Assembly (NCBI RefSeq): GCF_032399705.1
Contig: NZ_CP135922.1
Coordinates: 2,480,001 to 2,544,000 of the forward strand
Length of the DNA: 64,000 nt
Source of the DNA: Paenibacillus sp. BIC5C1
GTDB taxonomy: Bacteria > Bacillota > Bacilli > Paenibacillales > Paenibacillaceae
Direction of reading: 5' to 3'
In this document: positions 17,934 to 26,108 of the stretch, piece after piece
Numbering within the stretch: the stretch's first letter is position 1
Layout: the number at the start of each line of letters is the position of its first letter
Position numbers and translations under genes: made by a program
The notes under the pieces: model-generated
What the model was told of the DNA's origin: nothing
The model's input: the letters and a program-made list of their open reading frames with translations, nothing else
Databases searched by the model: none

Positions 17934-18423
17934 GGACAAAAGCGTCGTTAAAGTCGGTATGGCGGATTTGAACATTGCTCATCTTCCCGGCGTAATCCGT
18001 ACGACTGGCTTGGGCTCTTGTGTTGGATTAACAATGTATGATCCGCATTTGAAGCTTGCCGGAATGGCGCATGTCATGCTCCCCACTTCAGAGATTGCTC
18101 GTGAAGGAACTTTGAACAAAGCCAAATATGCGGATACGGCATTGCCGGAATTGTTACAAAGAATGATACAACTCGGTGCATCTCGTTCACGTATTGTGTC
18201 CAAAATGGCTGGTGGGTCTCAGATGTTTGCCTTTGCGGGGGCAGGGGATACGATGCGTATCGGACCGAGGAATGCGGATTCTTGTCGGGAATGGTTAGAA
18301 AAGCTTGGGATTCCACTTCTTGCCGAAGATACCGGTGGGAATTACGGACGAACGATTGAAATGGACTGTGAAACTGGACTTTTGACTATTCGAAGTGTCC
18401 AAATGGGTGTAAAGGAACTATAA
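17926..18423 (+). CDS. cheD: Chemoreceptor glutamine deamidase CheD
   Basis: CheD deamidates receptor glutamines and activates CheC phosphatase. The 165-residue product has the catalytic Cys C32 in TTGLGSCVGLTMYD and His H49 in LAGMAHVMLP. It also has the conserved KMAGGSQMF block with NADSCREWLEKLGIPLLAED further on. The overlap with cheC supports coupled synthesis. Confidence 0.95.
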   Translation: MIEDKSVVKVGMADLNIAHLPGVIRTTGLGSCVGLTMYDPHLKLAGMAHVMLPTSEIAREGTLNKAKYADTALPELLQRMIQLGASRSRIVSKMAGGSQMFAFAGAGDTMRIGPRNADSCREWLEKLGIPLLAEDTGGNYGRTIEMDCETGLLTIRSVQMGVKEL

Positions 18424-18426
18424 GAC

Positions 18427-18870
18427 ATGATAGGAAACTACCGTATTAATCTTGGAGCAGGCATAGTCGGATTTATTCTGACTTTTTTTGTAGCATACAG
18501 CAGCAATGTGTTGATGACCAGCTTAATACGCGGGTTGATCGGCTTTGTAGCCTGGTTTGTCCTTGCTTATGGTTTACGCTGGGGACTGGGATTGCTGCTG
18601 AACCCTTCAGTAGAGGGGAATGGGTATGGTTATGATTCACCGGGCGCTCAAGAACTAAGAGGTTCACAGGTGGACATTAAACTCGAAGACGATGGACAAG
18701 AGCTGAACGACTTGCTCAAACATGGACAGAACGCCTCCTCTGGGGAAAACCTTCCACCATCTGAGACGCAAGCTCCAACGGGATTTGCCCCTTTGGATCC
18801 GCCTAAACTTGTCCGGACCAAAGATCCGGAGGAGTTGGCGCAGGCCGTTCGTCACCTGACAGACAAATAA
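18427..18870 (+). CDS. Two-helix membrane protein of unknown function in the che-sigD interval
   Basis: I do not recognise this 147-residue product. It has two predicted membrane helices (about residues 8-28 and 33-57) joined by a short turn (SLIRG). A polar, Gly/Ser/Pro-rich cytosolic tail follows, ending in a short helix-like motif, DPEELAQAVRHLTDK. AAAGGA inside the end of cheD can serve as its ribosome site. B. subtilis has no gene here between cheD and sigD, so it is a lineage-specific operon member. A role in motility is inferred from position only. Confidence 0.7.
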   Translation: MIGNYRINLGAGIVGFILTFFVAYSSNVLMTSLIRGLIGFVAWFVLAYGLRWGLGLLLNPSVEGNGYGYDSPGAQELRGSQVDIKLEDDGQELNDLLKHGQNASSGENLPPSETQAPTGFAPLDPPKLVRTKDPEELAQAVRHLTDK

Positions 18871-18885
18871 GGAGGGTGAAAGCAA

Positions 18886-19674
18886 TTGAACGAGCGTAAA
18901 GCTTCACATTTGAACCACGCTGACTTGTGGGAAAAGTGGAAAGAACAAGGCGATCTTGAAGCCAAGAAAAGTTTGATCGAAAAGTATCTTCATATTGTAA
19001 ACTATGTATCCGGGCGTTTGGCTGTTGGTCTGCCCAAAAATGTCCCGAAAGATGATCTGGAGAGCAATGGAGTTATGGGATTGATTGATGCGTTGGAGAA
19101 ATTTGACTATGAACGTGGTCTTCAATTTGAGACGTACGCATCCTGGCGAGTGCGCGGTGCAATTCTTGATGGTTTGCGTCAAGGAGATTGGGTTCCTCGT
19201 TCCGTGCGGGAGAAAGCAAAGCGGATTGAAGATGCTTACCAGCAGCTAGAGCAGACATACTTGCGTTCTGTTAGTGACGAAGAAATGAGCCAGTATCTCG
19301 ACGTGTCTACGAAAGACTTTCAACATATGCTTCAAGAAGTTGCAGTTATGTCGCTTTGCTCTCTGGAAGACCCAATACGGGAAGAAGAGTCCGAGACTCG
19401 ACTTTCATTAATGGTCGATGAAAAAGCAAAAAACCCGGATTACAAAGTAAATGAATTCTACTTAAAAGAAGCTTTAGTGCAAGGGCTTGAAAAATTGACG
19501 GTCAAAGAGAGAACGGTTGTTTCACTTTTATACTATGAAGATCTCTCTCTTAGTGAGATTGCTGAAGTAATGTCTCTTTCTCCGTCACGTATCTCACAAC
19601 TGCACTCAAAGGCCATTTTACGGTTACGTGGAACACTGGATAAACAGAAAGACTTGCTTATGCGTAAAGATTAA
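18886..19674 (+). CDS. sigD: RNA polymerase sigma factor SigD (FliA, sigma-28 family)
   Basis: SigD directs transcription of late flagellar, chemotaxis and autolysin genes. The 262-residue product starts at TTG 18886 after GGAGGGTGA. Region 2 is visible as GVMGLIDALEKFDYERGLQF, then YASWRVRGAILDGLRQGDWV, which is typical of FliA. Region 3 follows, then region 4 with a helix-turn-helix (YYEDLSLSEIAEVMSLSPSR, then ISQLHSKAILRLRG). Placement near the end of the fla/che operon matches B. subtilis, where distance from the promoter affects SigD levels. Confidence 0.95.
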   Translation: MNERKASHLNHADLWEKWKEQGDLEAKKSLIEKYLHIVNYVSGRLAVGLPKNVPKDDLESNGVMGLIDALEKFDYERGLQFETYASWRVRGAILDGLRQGDWVPRSVREKAKRIEDAYQQLEQTYLRSVSDEEMSQYLDVSTKDFQHMLQEVAVMSLCSLEDPIREEESETRLSLMVDEKAKNPDYKVNEFYLKEALVQGLEKLTVKERTVVSLLYYEDLSLSEIAEVMSLSPSRISQLHSKAILRLRGTLDKQKDLLMRKD

Positions 19675-19749
19675 TATAGTAATATATGAATAGAGAGCAT
19701 TAACATTGGATATTGGGGAGTGGAAAGCCTAAAAGGGGGAAGAAATGCA

Positions 19750-21159
19750 TTGACACAGCAGACTGTTTTGGAACAGTGTTTGAGCATTGTTTTATCAGAT
19801 GATAAAAGTACGGCCTACCTTGAATTTTCCAAACAGGAAGAAGGTTTTGCCTGTACACCGGATGAGCTCGAAAAATTTATAGCGAGTCAGGGTATTAAGT
19901 ATGGTGTGCTGAGCGAAGCGTTGCTTGTTTTTGCGAGTCATCCTGAGATGTACGTGAAGGATCGATACAAGATTGCCGAAGGTATTAAACCAGTACCTGG
20001 AACGAATGGCTTTATTAAAGTGCTGGTGGGCATGGACGATTCCAATGAACGGCGACCTTTGGAAGCAGAGAATGGAACAGTCGATTACAAAGAAGTGACT
20101 CGCTTAAACAATGTTCGAACAGGTCAAATCATTGCCGAACGAATTCCTCCTGTGGATGGGATGATGGGAAGGGCTGTAACAGGTGAAGAAATACCGTTTC
20201 GTCCAGGGAAAGAAGCACGCTTCAAAGTGGGGAAAAATGTTGTGGTTAACCCTGATGGATCCGCAATGTATGCCGCTCTGGATGGATTGGTTACCAAAAC
20301 AGAGGGCAATAAATTAAATGTGTTTCCGGTGTACGAGATCAATGGCGATGTGGATTATAACATCGGTAACATCGATTTTGTGGGTACAGTTGTCATCCGC
20401 GGCAATGTGCTTACCGGATTTAAAGTAAGAGCGGCGGGGGATATACGTGTCGTCGGAGGTGTCGAAGGAGCGGAGTTGGAAGCAGGTGGCTCTGTCGAAA
20501 TTACTGGCGGTATTATTGGCTATAACAAAGGGCTTATACAAGCAGGACATAACGTGAAATGTACCTTTATTCAAGAAGGCAATGTCGATGCGGCTGAAAA
20601 TGTCATGGTATCCCAAAGCATTATGCATTCCACGATTCGTGCAGGTCATGCGGTAATCTGTGAAGGTACCAAAGGACTTATCGTTGGCGGGTCGATCCAG
20701 GCTGGAGAAAAGGTGTCAGCACGCGTCGTCGGCAACAGTATGTCTACTGTGACTTCCATTGAAGTAGGGGTATTGCCTAAGCTCCGTAATGAGTTGAGTG
20801 ACTTGCGTAAGGAAGTCAAAGAGCAGATGGATGCTTTGGATAAAACGAAAAAAGCTTTGACTTTATTGGATCAGTTAGCTGCTGCAGGCCAACTGACCCC
20901 GGATAGAATGTCCATGCGAATCAAACTAAGTGCTACTCAAAAATCTGCCCTTCGTCTTAGCGAGGAGACGAAAACACGTATCTTTGAAATTGAGAAGGTT
21001 CTTGAAGATACAAGTCGGGCTCGCGTCGATATTCATAAGATGATTTATGGAGGCTCTAGAATAGTTATCGGCAGATACACCAAATTTATTAAAGATCCGG
21101 TAAGTCGAATATCTTTTTATTATCATGATGGGGATATAACGATGGTTCCATTCGTTTAA
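19750..21159 (+). CDS. DUF342 / FapA-like polymer-forming domain protein
   Basis: The product belongs to the DUF342 (FapA) family, which combines a right-handed beta-helix with a coiled coil. The best start is TTG 19750, nine bases after AAGGGGGA; a GTG at 19720 is in frame but has no spaced ribosome site. About 469 residues: an N-terminal domain, a glycine-rich repeated core at about 200-330 (NIGNIDFVGTVVIRGNVLTG, VRAAGDIRVVGGVEGAELEA), then a coiled coil at about 345-430. Its role in Firmicutes flagellar operons is unknown; in Vibrio FapA has been linked to polar localisation and phosphotransfer signalling, which may not apply here. Confidence 0.85.
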   Translation: MTQQTVLEQCLSIVLSDDKSTAYLEFSKQEEGFACTPDELEKFIASQGIKYGVLSEALLVFASHPEMYVKDRYKIAEGIKPVPGTNGFIKVLVGMDDSNERRPLEAENGTVDYKEVTRLNNVRTGQIIAERIPPVDGMMGRAVTGEEIPFRPGKEARFKVGKNVVVNPDGSAMYAALDGLVTKTEGNKLNVFPVYEINGDVDYNIGNIDFVGTVVIRGNVLTGFKVRAAGDIRVVGGVEGAELEAGGSVEITGGIIGYNKGLIQAGHNVKCTFIQEGNVDAAENVMVSQSIMHSTIRAGHAVICEGTKGLIVGGSIQAGEKVSARVVGNSMSTVTSIEVGVLPKLRNELSDLRKEVKEQMDALDKTKKALTLLDQLAAAGQLTPDRMSMRIKLSATQKSALRLSEETKTRIFEIEKVLEDTSRARVDIHKMIYGGSRIVIGRYTKFIKDPVSRISFYYHDGDITMVPFV

Positions 21160-21211
21160 GTACAGCATTCAAGCACATGAAGAAATCCATTCGATACCGT
21201 GAGGTGAGCGT

Positions 21212-21526
21212 ATGAGTTTCAAAGCGGTTGAATTGCAGATTGCCGTACCTAGAACAAGTGAGGCGGGGCGTTATCAGAATGAAGCCCAGCAGAGACCGAT
21301 CATTGACCAGAACCTGCTAGCGGAACAAACGGCCAAAGAAGCAAATGAAGCAAGGCAACGAAGCGAGGCGCTGGATGAAACAGCGCACACAGATGTACGC
21401 GATGGTCAATCTAGAAACAAAGAGCAGCAGAGCGGCTCCAACGAATCTGAAGTTACTTCAGCGCTGGAAACTGTCAAACCTGCTGAGCATCCCTACAAAG
21501 GAAAACATATTGACCTGTCGTTGTAA
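21212..21526 (+). CDS. Small hydrophilic protein of unknown function, end of fla/che operon
   Basis: This 104-residue product is fully polar with no membrane segment or signal. Only the two ends look constrained: the N-terminus (FKAVELQIAVPRTSEAGRYQ) and the C-terminus (GKHIDLSL). The middle is Glu/Gln/Ala/Ser-rich and probably disordered or coiled. GAGGTGAGC precedes the ATG. I recall similarly built small proteins after sigD in other Firmicutes, but could not check. A motility role is inferred from context. Confidence 0.7.
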   Translation: MSFKAVELQIAVPRTSEAGRYQNEAQQRPIIDQNLLAEQTAKEANEARQRSEALDETAHTDVRDGQSRNKEQQSGSNESEVTSALETVKPAEHPYKGKHIDLSL

Positions 21527-21592
21527 TGGATGACATGTGACTCACATGTAGTCTTAAACACCGATGGCTGCATTAAAAGGAGAGAACCCAAT

Positions 21593-22165
21593 TTGTCACC
21601 ATGGATCATTATTGTCATATTAGGAGCCTGCGCAATTGCATATGCGCTTGTCATGCCCAAGAAAAACAAAGTGCAGGAGCCTGGGCATCACCTGGTGCAA
21701 GAGATGGAATCTACGCTTGAACATTATATGACTGAGATAGAGAACGATAATGATGCTCTCATTCAGCGTGTTGCTGAAATGAAGGGTGAGGCGACGGCGG
21801 CAGATCAGCGTATGCAATCACAGCTTCAGGAATTACAGCGGAGGCTGGATCAACTGGAAGAAAGTAAAATGACAGAAACAGACATATCCTCCAATATAAT
21901 TCCGGTACATAGCACAAGCGGATTGCAAGCACAGGCGCTTGTAGACAGTGTGCGAGCAGATTCGGCCCAACAGGTGTCAGAAGCAGAACAGCAGGCCGCT
22001 GTACAAGAACCTAAGCCTGTACGTGAATCCATTAAGGACCGATATGCAGAGCTGTTTAATCTATATGCTGAAGGAAAGTCAGTGGATGCCATTGCCAAGC
22101 AGACAGGCATACAACGTGGAGAAGTACAGTTGATTTTACAGCTGGCAGAACGGGAGGAGAGCTAA
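21593..22165 (+). CDS. SwrB/YlxL-like membrane-anchored coiled-coil protein
   Basis: I start it at TTG 21593, ten bases after GGAG, not at the upstream in-frame ATG 21530. The product is about 190 residues. It has an N-terminal membrane helix (residues 3-20, WIIIVILGACAIAYALVM), a coiled coil at about 30-95, and a C-terminal helix-turn-helix-like segment (LYAEGKSVDAIAKQTGIQRG, then EVQLILQLAE). This layout and the place after sigD match B. subtilis SwrB (YlxL), which promotes FliP-dependent export gate activation and swarming. The identity is moderate confidence, since only the ends are conserved. Confidence 0.65.
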   Translation: MSPWIIIVILGACAIAYALVMPKKNKVQEPGHHLVQEMESTLEHYMTEIENDNDALIQRVAEMKGEATAADQRMQSQLQELQRRLDQLEESKMTETDISSNIIPVHSTSGLQAQALVDSVRADSAQQVSEAEQQAAVQEPKPVRESIKDRYAELFNLYAEGKSVDAIAKQTGIQRGEVQLILQLAEREES

Positions 22166-22168
22166 CAG

Positions 22169-22801
22169 ATGGACAAGCGCTCCTTATGGATTGGACTTGG
22201 AAGTGGCATGATTGTTGGTGCAGTATTGCTGCAGCTTGCAACGGTTGGACAAAATGCACTGTCTGAGAGTAATCTCGACCCTGAGTTGGCTACAGCCAAT
22301 CTGACAATGGAACAGCTTGAAGCAGCTGCAAAGAGCATGGACATGAAGCTTGTAGCTTCTGATGATGAGCTGTTTACAGAAGCTGAGTGGGTAGCGAAGA
22401 AGAAACAAGAAAGCAGTGAACTACAGGGGAAAACTGCAACGGCACCTGAAGTTGCAGAATCAGCTGTGAAACCGGAGCAACCTGATGATCCAAAGCAACC
22501 TGCCACTAATGAAAGCGACAAACAGGACGAAGTCGATCAGCCAAAGAAGACCGAACCGCCAACTCCTAACAGTCCCGAAGCTGCGGCTACCGTAACGTTC
22601 AAAGTGCGTTCAGGCAACAGTCTAGCCATCGTGGCCGGGAATCTGGAGAAAGCCGGGATTGTCGATAGTGCAGAAGCTTTCATAAAGGCGGGCAGAGCAG
22701 AGCGAATTAATACCAAAATACAAGTCGGTACCTATGACTTGGAAAAAGGCGAAAGCTTCAAATCCATTATTGCCAAGATTACAAAAGAACCGTCAAACTG
22801 A
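22169..22801 (+). CDS. Membrane-anchored protein with a MltG-type LysM-like C-terminal domain
   Basis: The 210-residue product has an N-terminal membrane helix (about residues 6-22) and a Glu/Lys/Pro-rich linker to about residue 140. Its C-terminal domain (FKVRSGNSLAIVAGNLEKAG, AEAFIKAGRAERINTKIQVG, TYDLEKGESFKSIIAKIT) resembles the LysM-like N-terminal domain of the transglycosylase MltG (YceG). The catalytic part is absent. It may bind cell wall near the flagellum, which is inference. The gene ends inside the operon terminator. I do not know a name for it. Confidence 0.7.
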   Translation: MDKRSLWIGLGSGMIVGAVLLQLATVGQNALSESNLDPELATANLTMEQLEAAAKSMDMKLVASDDELFTEAEWVAKKKQESSELQGKTATAPEVAESAVKPEQPDDPKQPATNESDKQDEVDQPKKTEPPTPNSPEAAATVTFKVRSGNSLAIVAGNLEKAGIVDSAEAFIKAGRAERINTKIQVGTYDLEKGESFKSIIAKITKEPSN

Positions 22802-22825
22802 GTGCGCTCAGGCAGGACGGTTTTT
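22788..22825 (+). terminator. Intrinsic terminator of the fla/che operon
   Basis: AACCGTC (22788-22794) pairs with GACGGTT (22816-22822) and is followed by TTTTTs. The left arm lies within the last codons of the preceding gene, so the stop codon is in the loop. It closes the flagellar operon before the rpsB promoter. Confidence 0.85.
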
Positions 22826-22888
22826 ATGTATAAATAATGACAAGTTCTGTATCGCTATGAAGGTTCGGAAATTTGCTTTGAAAGACTG

Positions 22889-22917
22889 TTGCATCAGGCA
22901 ATCAGTTATGCTATATT
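22889..22917 (+). promoter_or_regulatory. Sigma-A promoter of rpsB, extended -10
   Basis: TTGCAT (22889-22894), a 17-base spacer and TATATT (22912-22917) preceded by TG at the extended -10 position. Predicted transcripts begin near 22924 and leave a leader of about 118 bases before rpsB. No known leader class was recognised in that leader. Confidence 0.75.
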
Positions 22918-23041
22918 AAATAACGGTGTTAAAACACACGCATGTGCTAATTTTGTTGAGGGTGCTTTCCTGATGGAGAGTCTTGGCGAAAAATGATGCC
23001 GGCGGAGGACACAATAAAACCATATTAGGAGGTGTGTGAAG

Positions 23042-23740
23042 ATGGCAGTAATCTCCATGAAGCAGCTTCTCGAAGCTGGGGTACACTTCGGTCACCAAAC
23101 TCGTCGTTGGAACCCAAAAATGGATCGTTATATCTTCACTGAAAGAAACGGAATTTATATCATTGACTTGCAAAAGACAGTGAAAAAAGTCGAAGAGGCT
23201 TACAACTTCGTTAAAGGAATCGCAGGAGAGAATGGTACAATTCTTTTTGTGGGTACTAAGAAACAAGCTCAAGATTCCGTTAAAGAAGAAGCTGAACGCG
23301 CTGGTCAATTCTACATTAACCAACGTTGGCTCGGCGGTACCCTGACTAACTTCTCAACTATTCAAAAACGTATTGATCGTTTGAAACAGTTGGAAGCTTG
23401 GGAAGAAGACGGTACTTTCGCTGTATTGCCTAAAAAAGAAGTAATCTTGCTTCGCAAAGAGAAAGATCGCCTGGAGAAATTCCTCGGCGGTATTAAAAAT
23501 ATGAAAGGCCTGCCAAGCGCCCTGTTCATCATCGATCCACGCAAAGAGCGTATCGCTGTTGCGGAAGCTCGCAAATTGGGTATCCCAATTGTAGGTATCG
23601 TTGATACTAACTGCGATCCGGATGAGATCGATTATGTTATCCCGGGTAACGACGACGCAATCCGCGCCGTTAAGCTGTTGACAGGTAAAATGGCTGATGC
23701 CGTTATCGAAGCTAACCAAGGCGAAGAAACTTCCGCTTAA
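23042..23740 (+). CDS. rpsB: 30S ribosomal protein S2
   Basis: S2 binds the small subunit at the platform and helps recruit S1-type activity and mRNA. The 232-residue product starts at ATG 23042, seven bases after AGGAGGTG; a GTG at 23036 is too close. It has the signatures [29 protein letters not shown] [20 protein letters not shown] and [20 protein letters not shown]. It is followed by a hairpin and tsf. Confidence 0.98.
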   Translation: MAVISMKQLLEAGVHFGHQTRRWNPKMDRYIFTERNGIYIIDLQKTVKKVEEAYNFVKGIAGENGTILFVGTKKQAQDSVKEEAERAGQFYINQRWLGGTLTNFSTIQKRIDRLKQLEAWEEDGTFAVLPKKEVILLRKEKDRLEKFLGGIKNMKGLPSALFIIDPRKERIAVAEARKLGIPIVGIVDTNCDPDEIDYVIPGNDDAIRAVKLLTGKMADAVIEANQGEETSA

Positions 23741-23770
23741 TAGATTCGAACATATCTAATGAATTAAATG

Positions 23771-23815
23771 AAAAGGGTGGTTGGTAGGTGGATAACCTCT
23801 CACTGCCCTTTTTTT
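23771..23815 (+). terminator. Terminator or attenuator between rpsB and tsf
   Basis: AAAAGGG (23771-23777) can pair with CCCTTTT (23806-23812), with a second inner helix AGGT/ACCT (23786-23789 / 23795-23798) and a seven-T run. Because no promoter is evident in the 41 bases before tsf, it probably lowers tsf expression relative to rpsB rather than ending transcription fully. Confidence 0.7.
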
Positions 23816-23856
23816 AGAGTGTACGTACAATTACTTATTTTTGGAGGGAATTAATA

Positions 23857-24507
23857 ATGGCAGTTAATGCGAGTGCAGTAAAAGAACTCCGTGAAAAAAC
23901 GGGCGCAGGTATGCTCGATTGCAAAAAAGCACTGGAAGAAGCAAACGGTGACATCACGAAAGCAGCTGAATTGCTTCGTGAAAAAGGTCTGTCAGCAGCA
24001 GCAAGCAAAGCTGGCCGTGCAGCAACTGAAGGCGTTGTAGAATCTTATATCCACGCTGGTGGTCGTATTGGTGTACTGGTAGAAGTGAACTGCGAAACTG
24101 ACTTCGTAGGTAAAACAGATCAATTCAAAGATTTCGTTAAGGACATCGCTATGCAAATCGCAGCAGCGAGCCCGAAATTTGTTACTCGTGAAGAAGTTCC
24201 TACAGAAGAGCTGGAAAAAGAGAAAGAAATCTTGAAAGCTCAAGCTCTGAACGAAGGCAAACCAGAAAAAATCGTTGAAAAAATGGTTGAAGGCCGCATC
24301 GGTAAATATTACGAAGAATTCTGCCTGTTGGAGCAAACCTTTGTTAAAGATCCTGACAAAACAATCTCCCAACTGTTGAATGAAAAAATCAGCCAAATCG
24401 GTGAAAACATCTCCATCCGTCGTTTCGTTCGTTACGAATTGGGTGAAGGTCTTGAGAAAAAAGTAGACAACTTCGTAGAAGAAGTTATGTCCCAAGTAAA
24501 CAAATAA
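23857..24507 (+). CDS. tsf: Translation elongation factor Ts (short form)
   Basis: EF-Ts exchanges GDP for GTP on EF-Tu. The 216-residue product has the N-terminal UBA-like domain ([20 protein letters not shown]) and the core motif [20 protein letters not shown]. It is clearly shorter than the roughly 290-residue form of B. subtilis or E. coli, because the second core subdomain is reduced. The end [20 protein letters not shown] is the usual C-terminus, so it is not truncated by mutation. GGAGGG precedes the ATG. Confidence 0.96.
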   Translation: MAVNASAVKELREKTGAGMLDCKKALEEANGDITKAAELLREKGLSAAASKAGRAATEGVVESYIHAGGRIGVLVEVNCETDFVGKTDQFKDFVKDIAMQIAAASPKFVTREEVPTEELEKEKEILKAQALNEGKPEKIVEKMVEGRIGKYYEEFCLLEQTFVKDPDKTISQLLNEKISQIGENISIRRFVRYELGEGLEKKVDNFVEEVMSQVNK

Positions 24508-24634
24508 GACGGTTTTCTAACCGGCAAGCAGGAATGATTTTCGAAGATATAAGAATGATGAAACTTCGAAGCGCTACTCCCTTATATCCCAGGAAAACAA
24601 TGCCTTACCGGTTGAACGTTTTTCCTAAAAGAGC

Positions 24635-24662
24635 GGAACACAACTGTGTTCCTTTCTTTTTA
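24635..24662 (+). terminator. Intrinsic terminator before pyrH
   Basis: GGAACAC (24635/24636-24641) pairs with GTGTTCC (24646-24652), followed by TTTCTTTTT. It lies within the structured tsf-pyrH interval and could either end the rpsB-tsf transcript or act as an attenuator for pyrH, since no strong promoter for pyrH is visible after it. Confidence 0.8.
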
Positions 24663-24694
24663 AGCAGGAGGCCATGCGCGAGAAGTTTTGTTGG

Positions 24695-24715
24695 TTGAAC
24701 ACCGAGGGTGTTCAA
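24695..24715 (+). other. Nine-pair hairpin next to the pyrH ribosome site
   Basis: TTGAACACC (24695-24703) pairs with GGTGTTCAA (24707-24715) around a three-base loop. It repeats the GAACAC/GTGTTC core of the upstream terminator, so arms of the two hairpins could exchange partners. The pyrH ribosome site (GGAGGGTG) starts eight bases later and stays unpaired in this fold. Confidence 0.55.
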
Positions 24716-24736
24716 TTCAAAGTGGAGGGTGAATAA

Positions 24737-25464
<728 letters not shown>

Positions 25465-25465
<1 letters not shown>

Positions 25466-26019
25466 TGCCACAAGCGGTTAAAAAACATGCCGAAGAACGT
25501 ATGGATAAAGCGATTCAAGCGTTACGACGTGATCTTGCCACTTTGCGTGCAGGTCGTGCAACTCCGGCTCTTCTAGACCGGATTCAAGTAGAGTATTACG
25601 GTGCAATGACTCCGCTCAACCAATTGGCTAATATCAGTACACCGGATTCCCGCACACTGATGATCCAGCCGTGGGATAAATCCTCCATGGGGGATATTGA
25701 GCGTGCAATTATGAAATCCGATCTTGGCCTTACGCCAGCGAACGACGGAACGATGATTCGTCTGTCCATTCCGGCTCTTACGGAAGAACGCAGACAAGAA
25801 CTTGTGAAGTTGACGAAAAAGTTCGGTGAAGAAGGCAAAGTAGCCATTCGTAATATTCGCCGTGATGCGAATGATGATATTAAAAAAATGGAGAAGTCAG
25901 ACATTTCCGAGGATGAGTCCCGGAGACATCAAGACGACATCCAAAAATCGACCGACAAGTTTATTGCTGAAGTCGATAAGGTACTCGCTGCCAAAGAAAA
26001 AGAAATCATGGAAGTGTAA
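25465..26019 (+). CDS. frr: Ribosome recycling factor
   Basis: RRF, with EF-G, splits post-termination ribosomes. The 184-residue product shows the whole family pattern: [40 protein letters not shown], then [20 protein letters not shown] and the C-terminal long helix ([20 protein letters not shown]). It is translationally coupled to pyrH and followed by a terminator. Confidence 0.98.
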
Positions 26020-26064
26020 GACAAGCGCAGCCCCTCCAATACGGTGGGGTTTTGTCTCTTTTTC
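26013..26064 (+). terminator. Intrinsic terminator after frr
   Basis: Nested pairing of AGACAA with TTGTCT and of AGCCCC with GGGGTT, followed by CTTTTTCC, in the 89-base frr-uppS gap. The left arm begins at the frr stop codon. The match is strong enough to expect at least partial termination. Confidence 0.75.
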
Positions 26065-26108
26065 CAAGCTTCAGGTGAAGAAACTTCAGGGATTTTGGAG
26101 GAACAGGA

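Larger units (their letters stand above)
24508..24736 (+). ncRNA. Candidate structured RNA in the tsf-pyrH interval
   Basis: Helix 1: AACCGG (24519-24524) with CCGGTT (24608-24613). Inside it, TTCGAAG (24540-24546) pairs with CTTCGAA (24564-24570), while ATATAAG (24547-24553) pairs with CTTATAT (24581-24587). These two seven-pair helices cross, as in an H-type pseudoknot or as two alternative folds. A terminator (24635-24662) and a 9-pair hairpin (24695-24715) follow before pyrH. I match it to no known riboswitch. Whether it is functional is untested; the pairing is read directly from the sequence. Confidence 0.45.
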
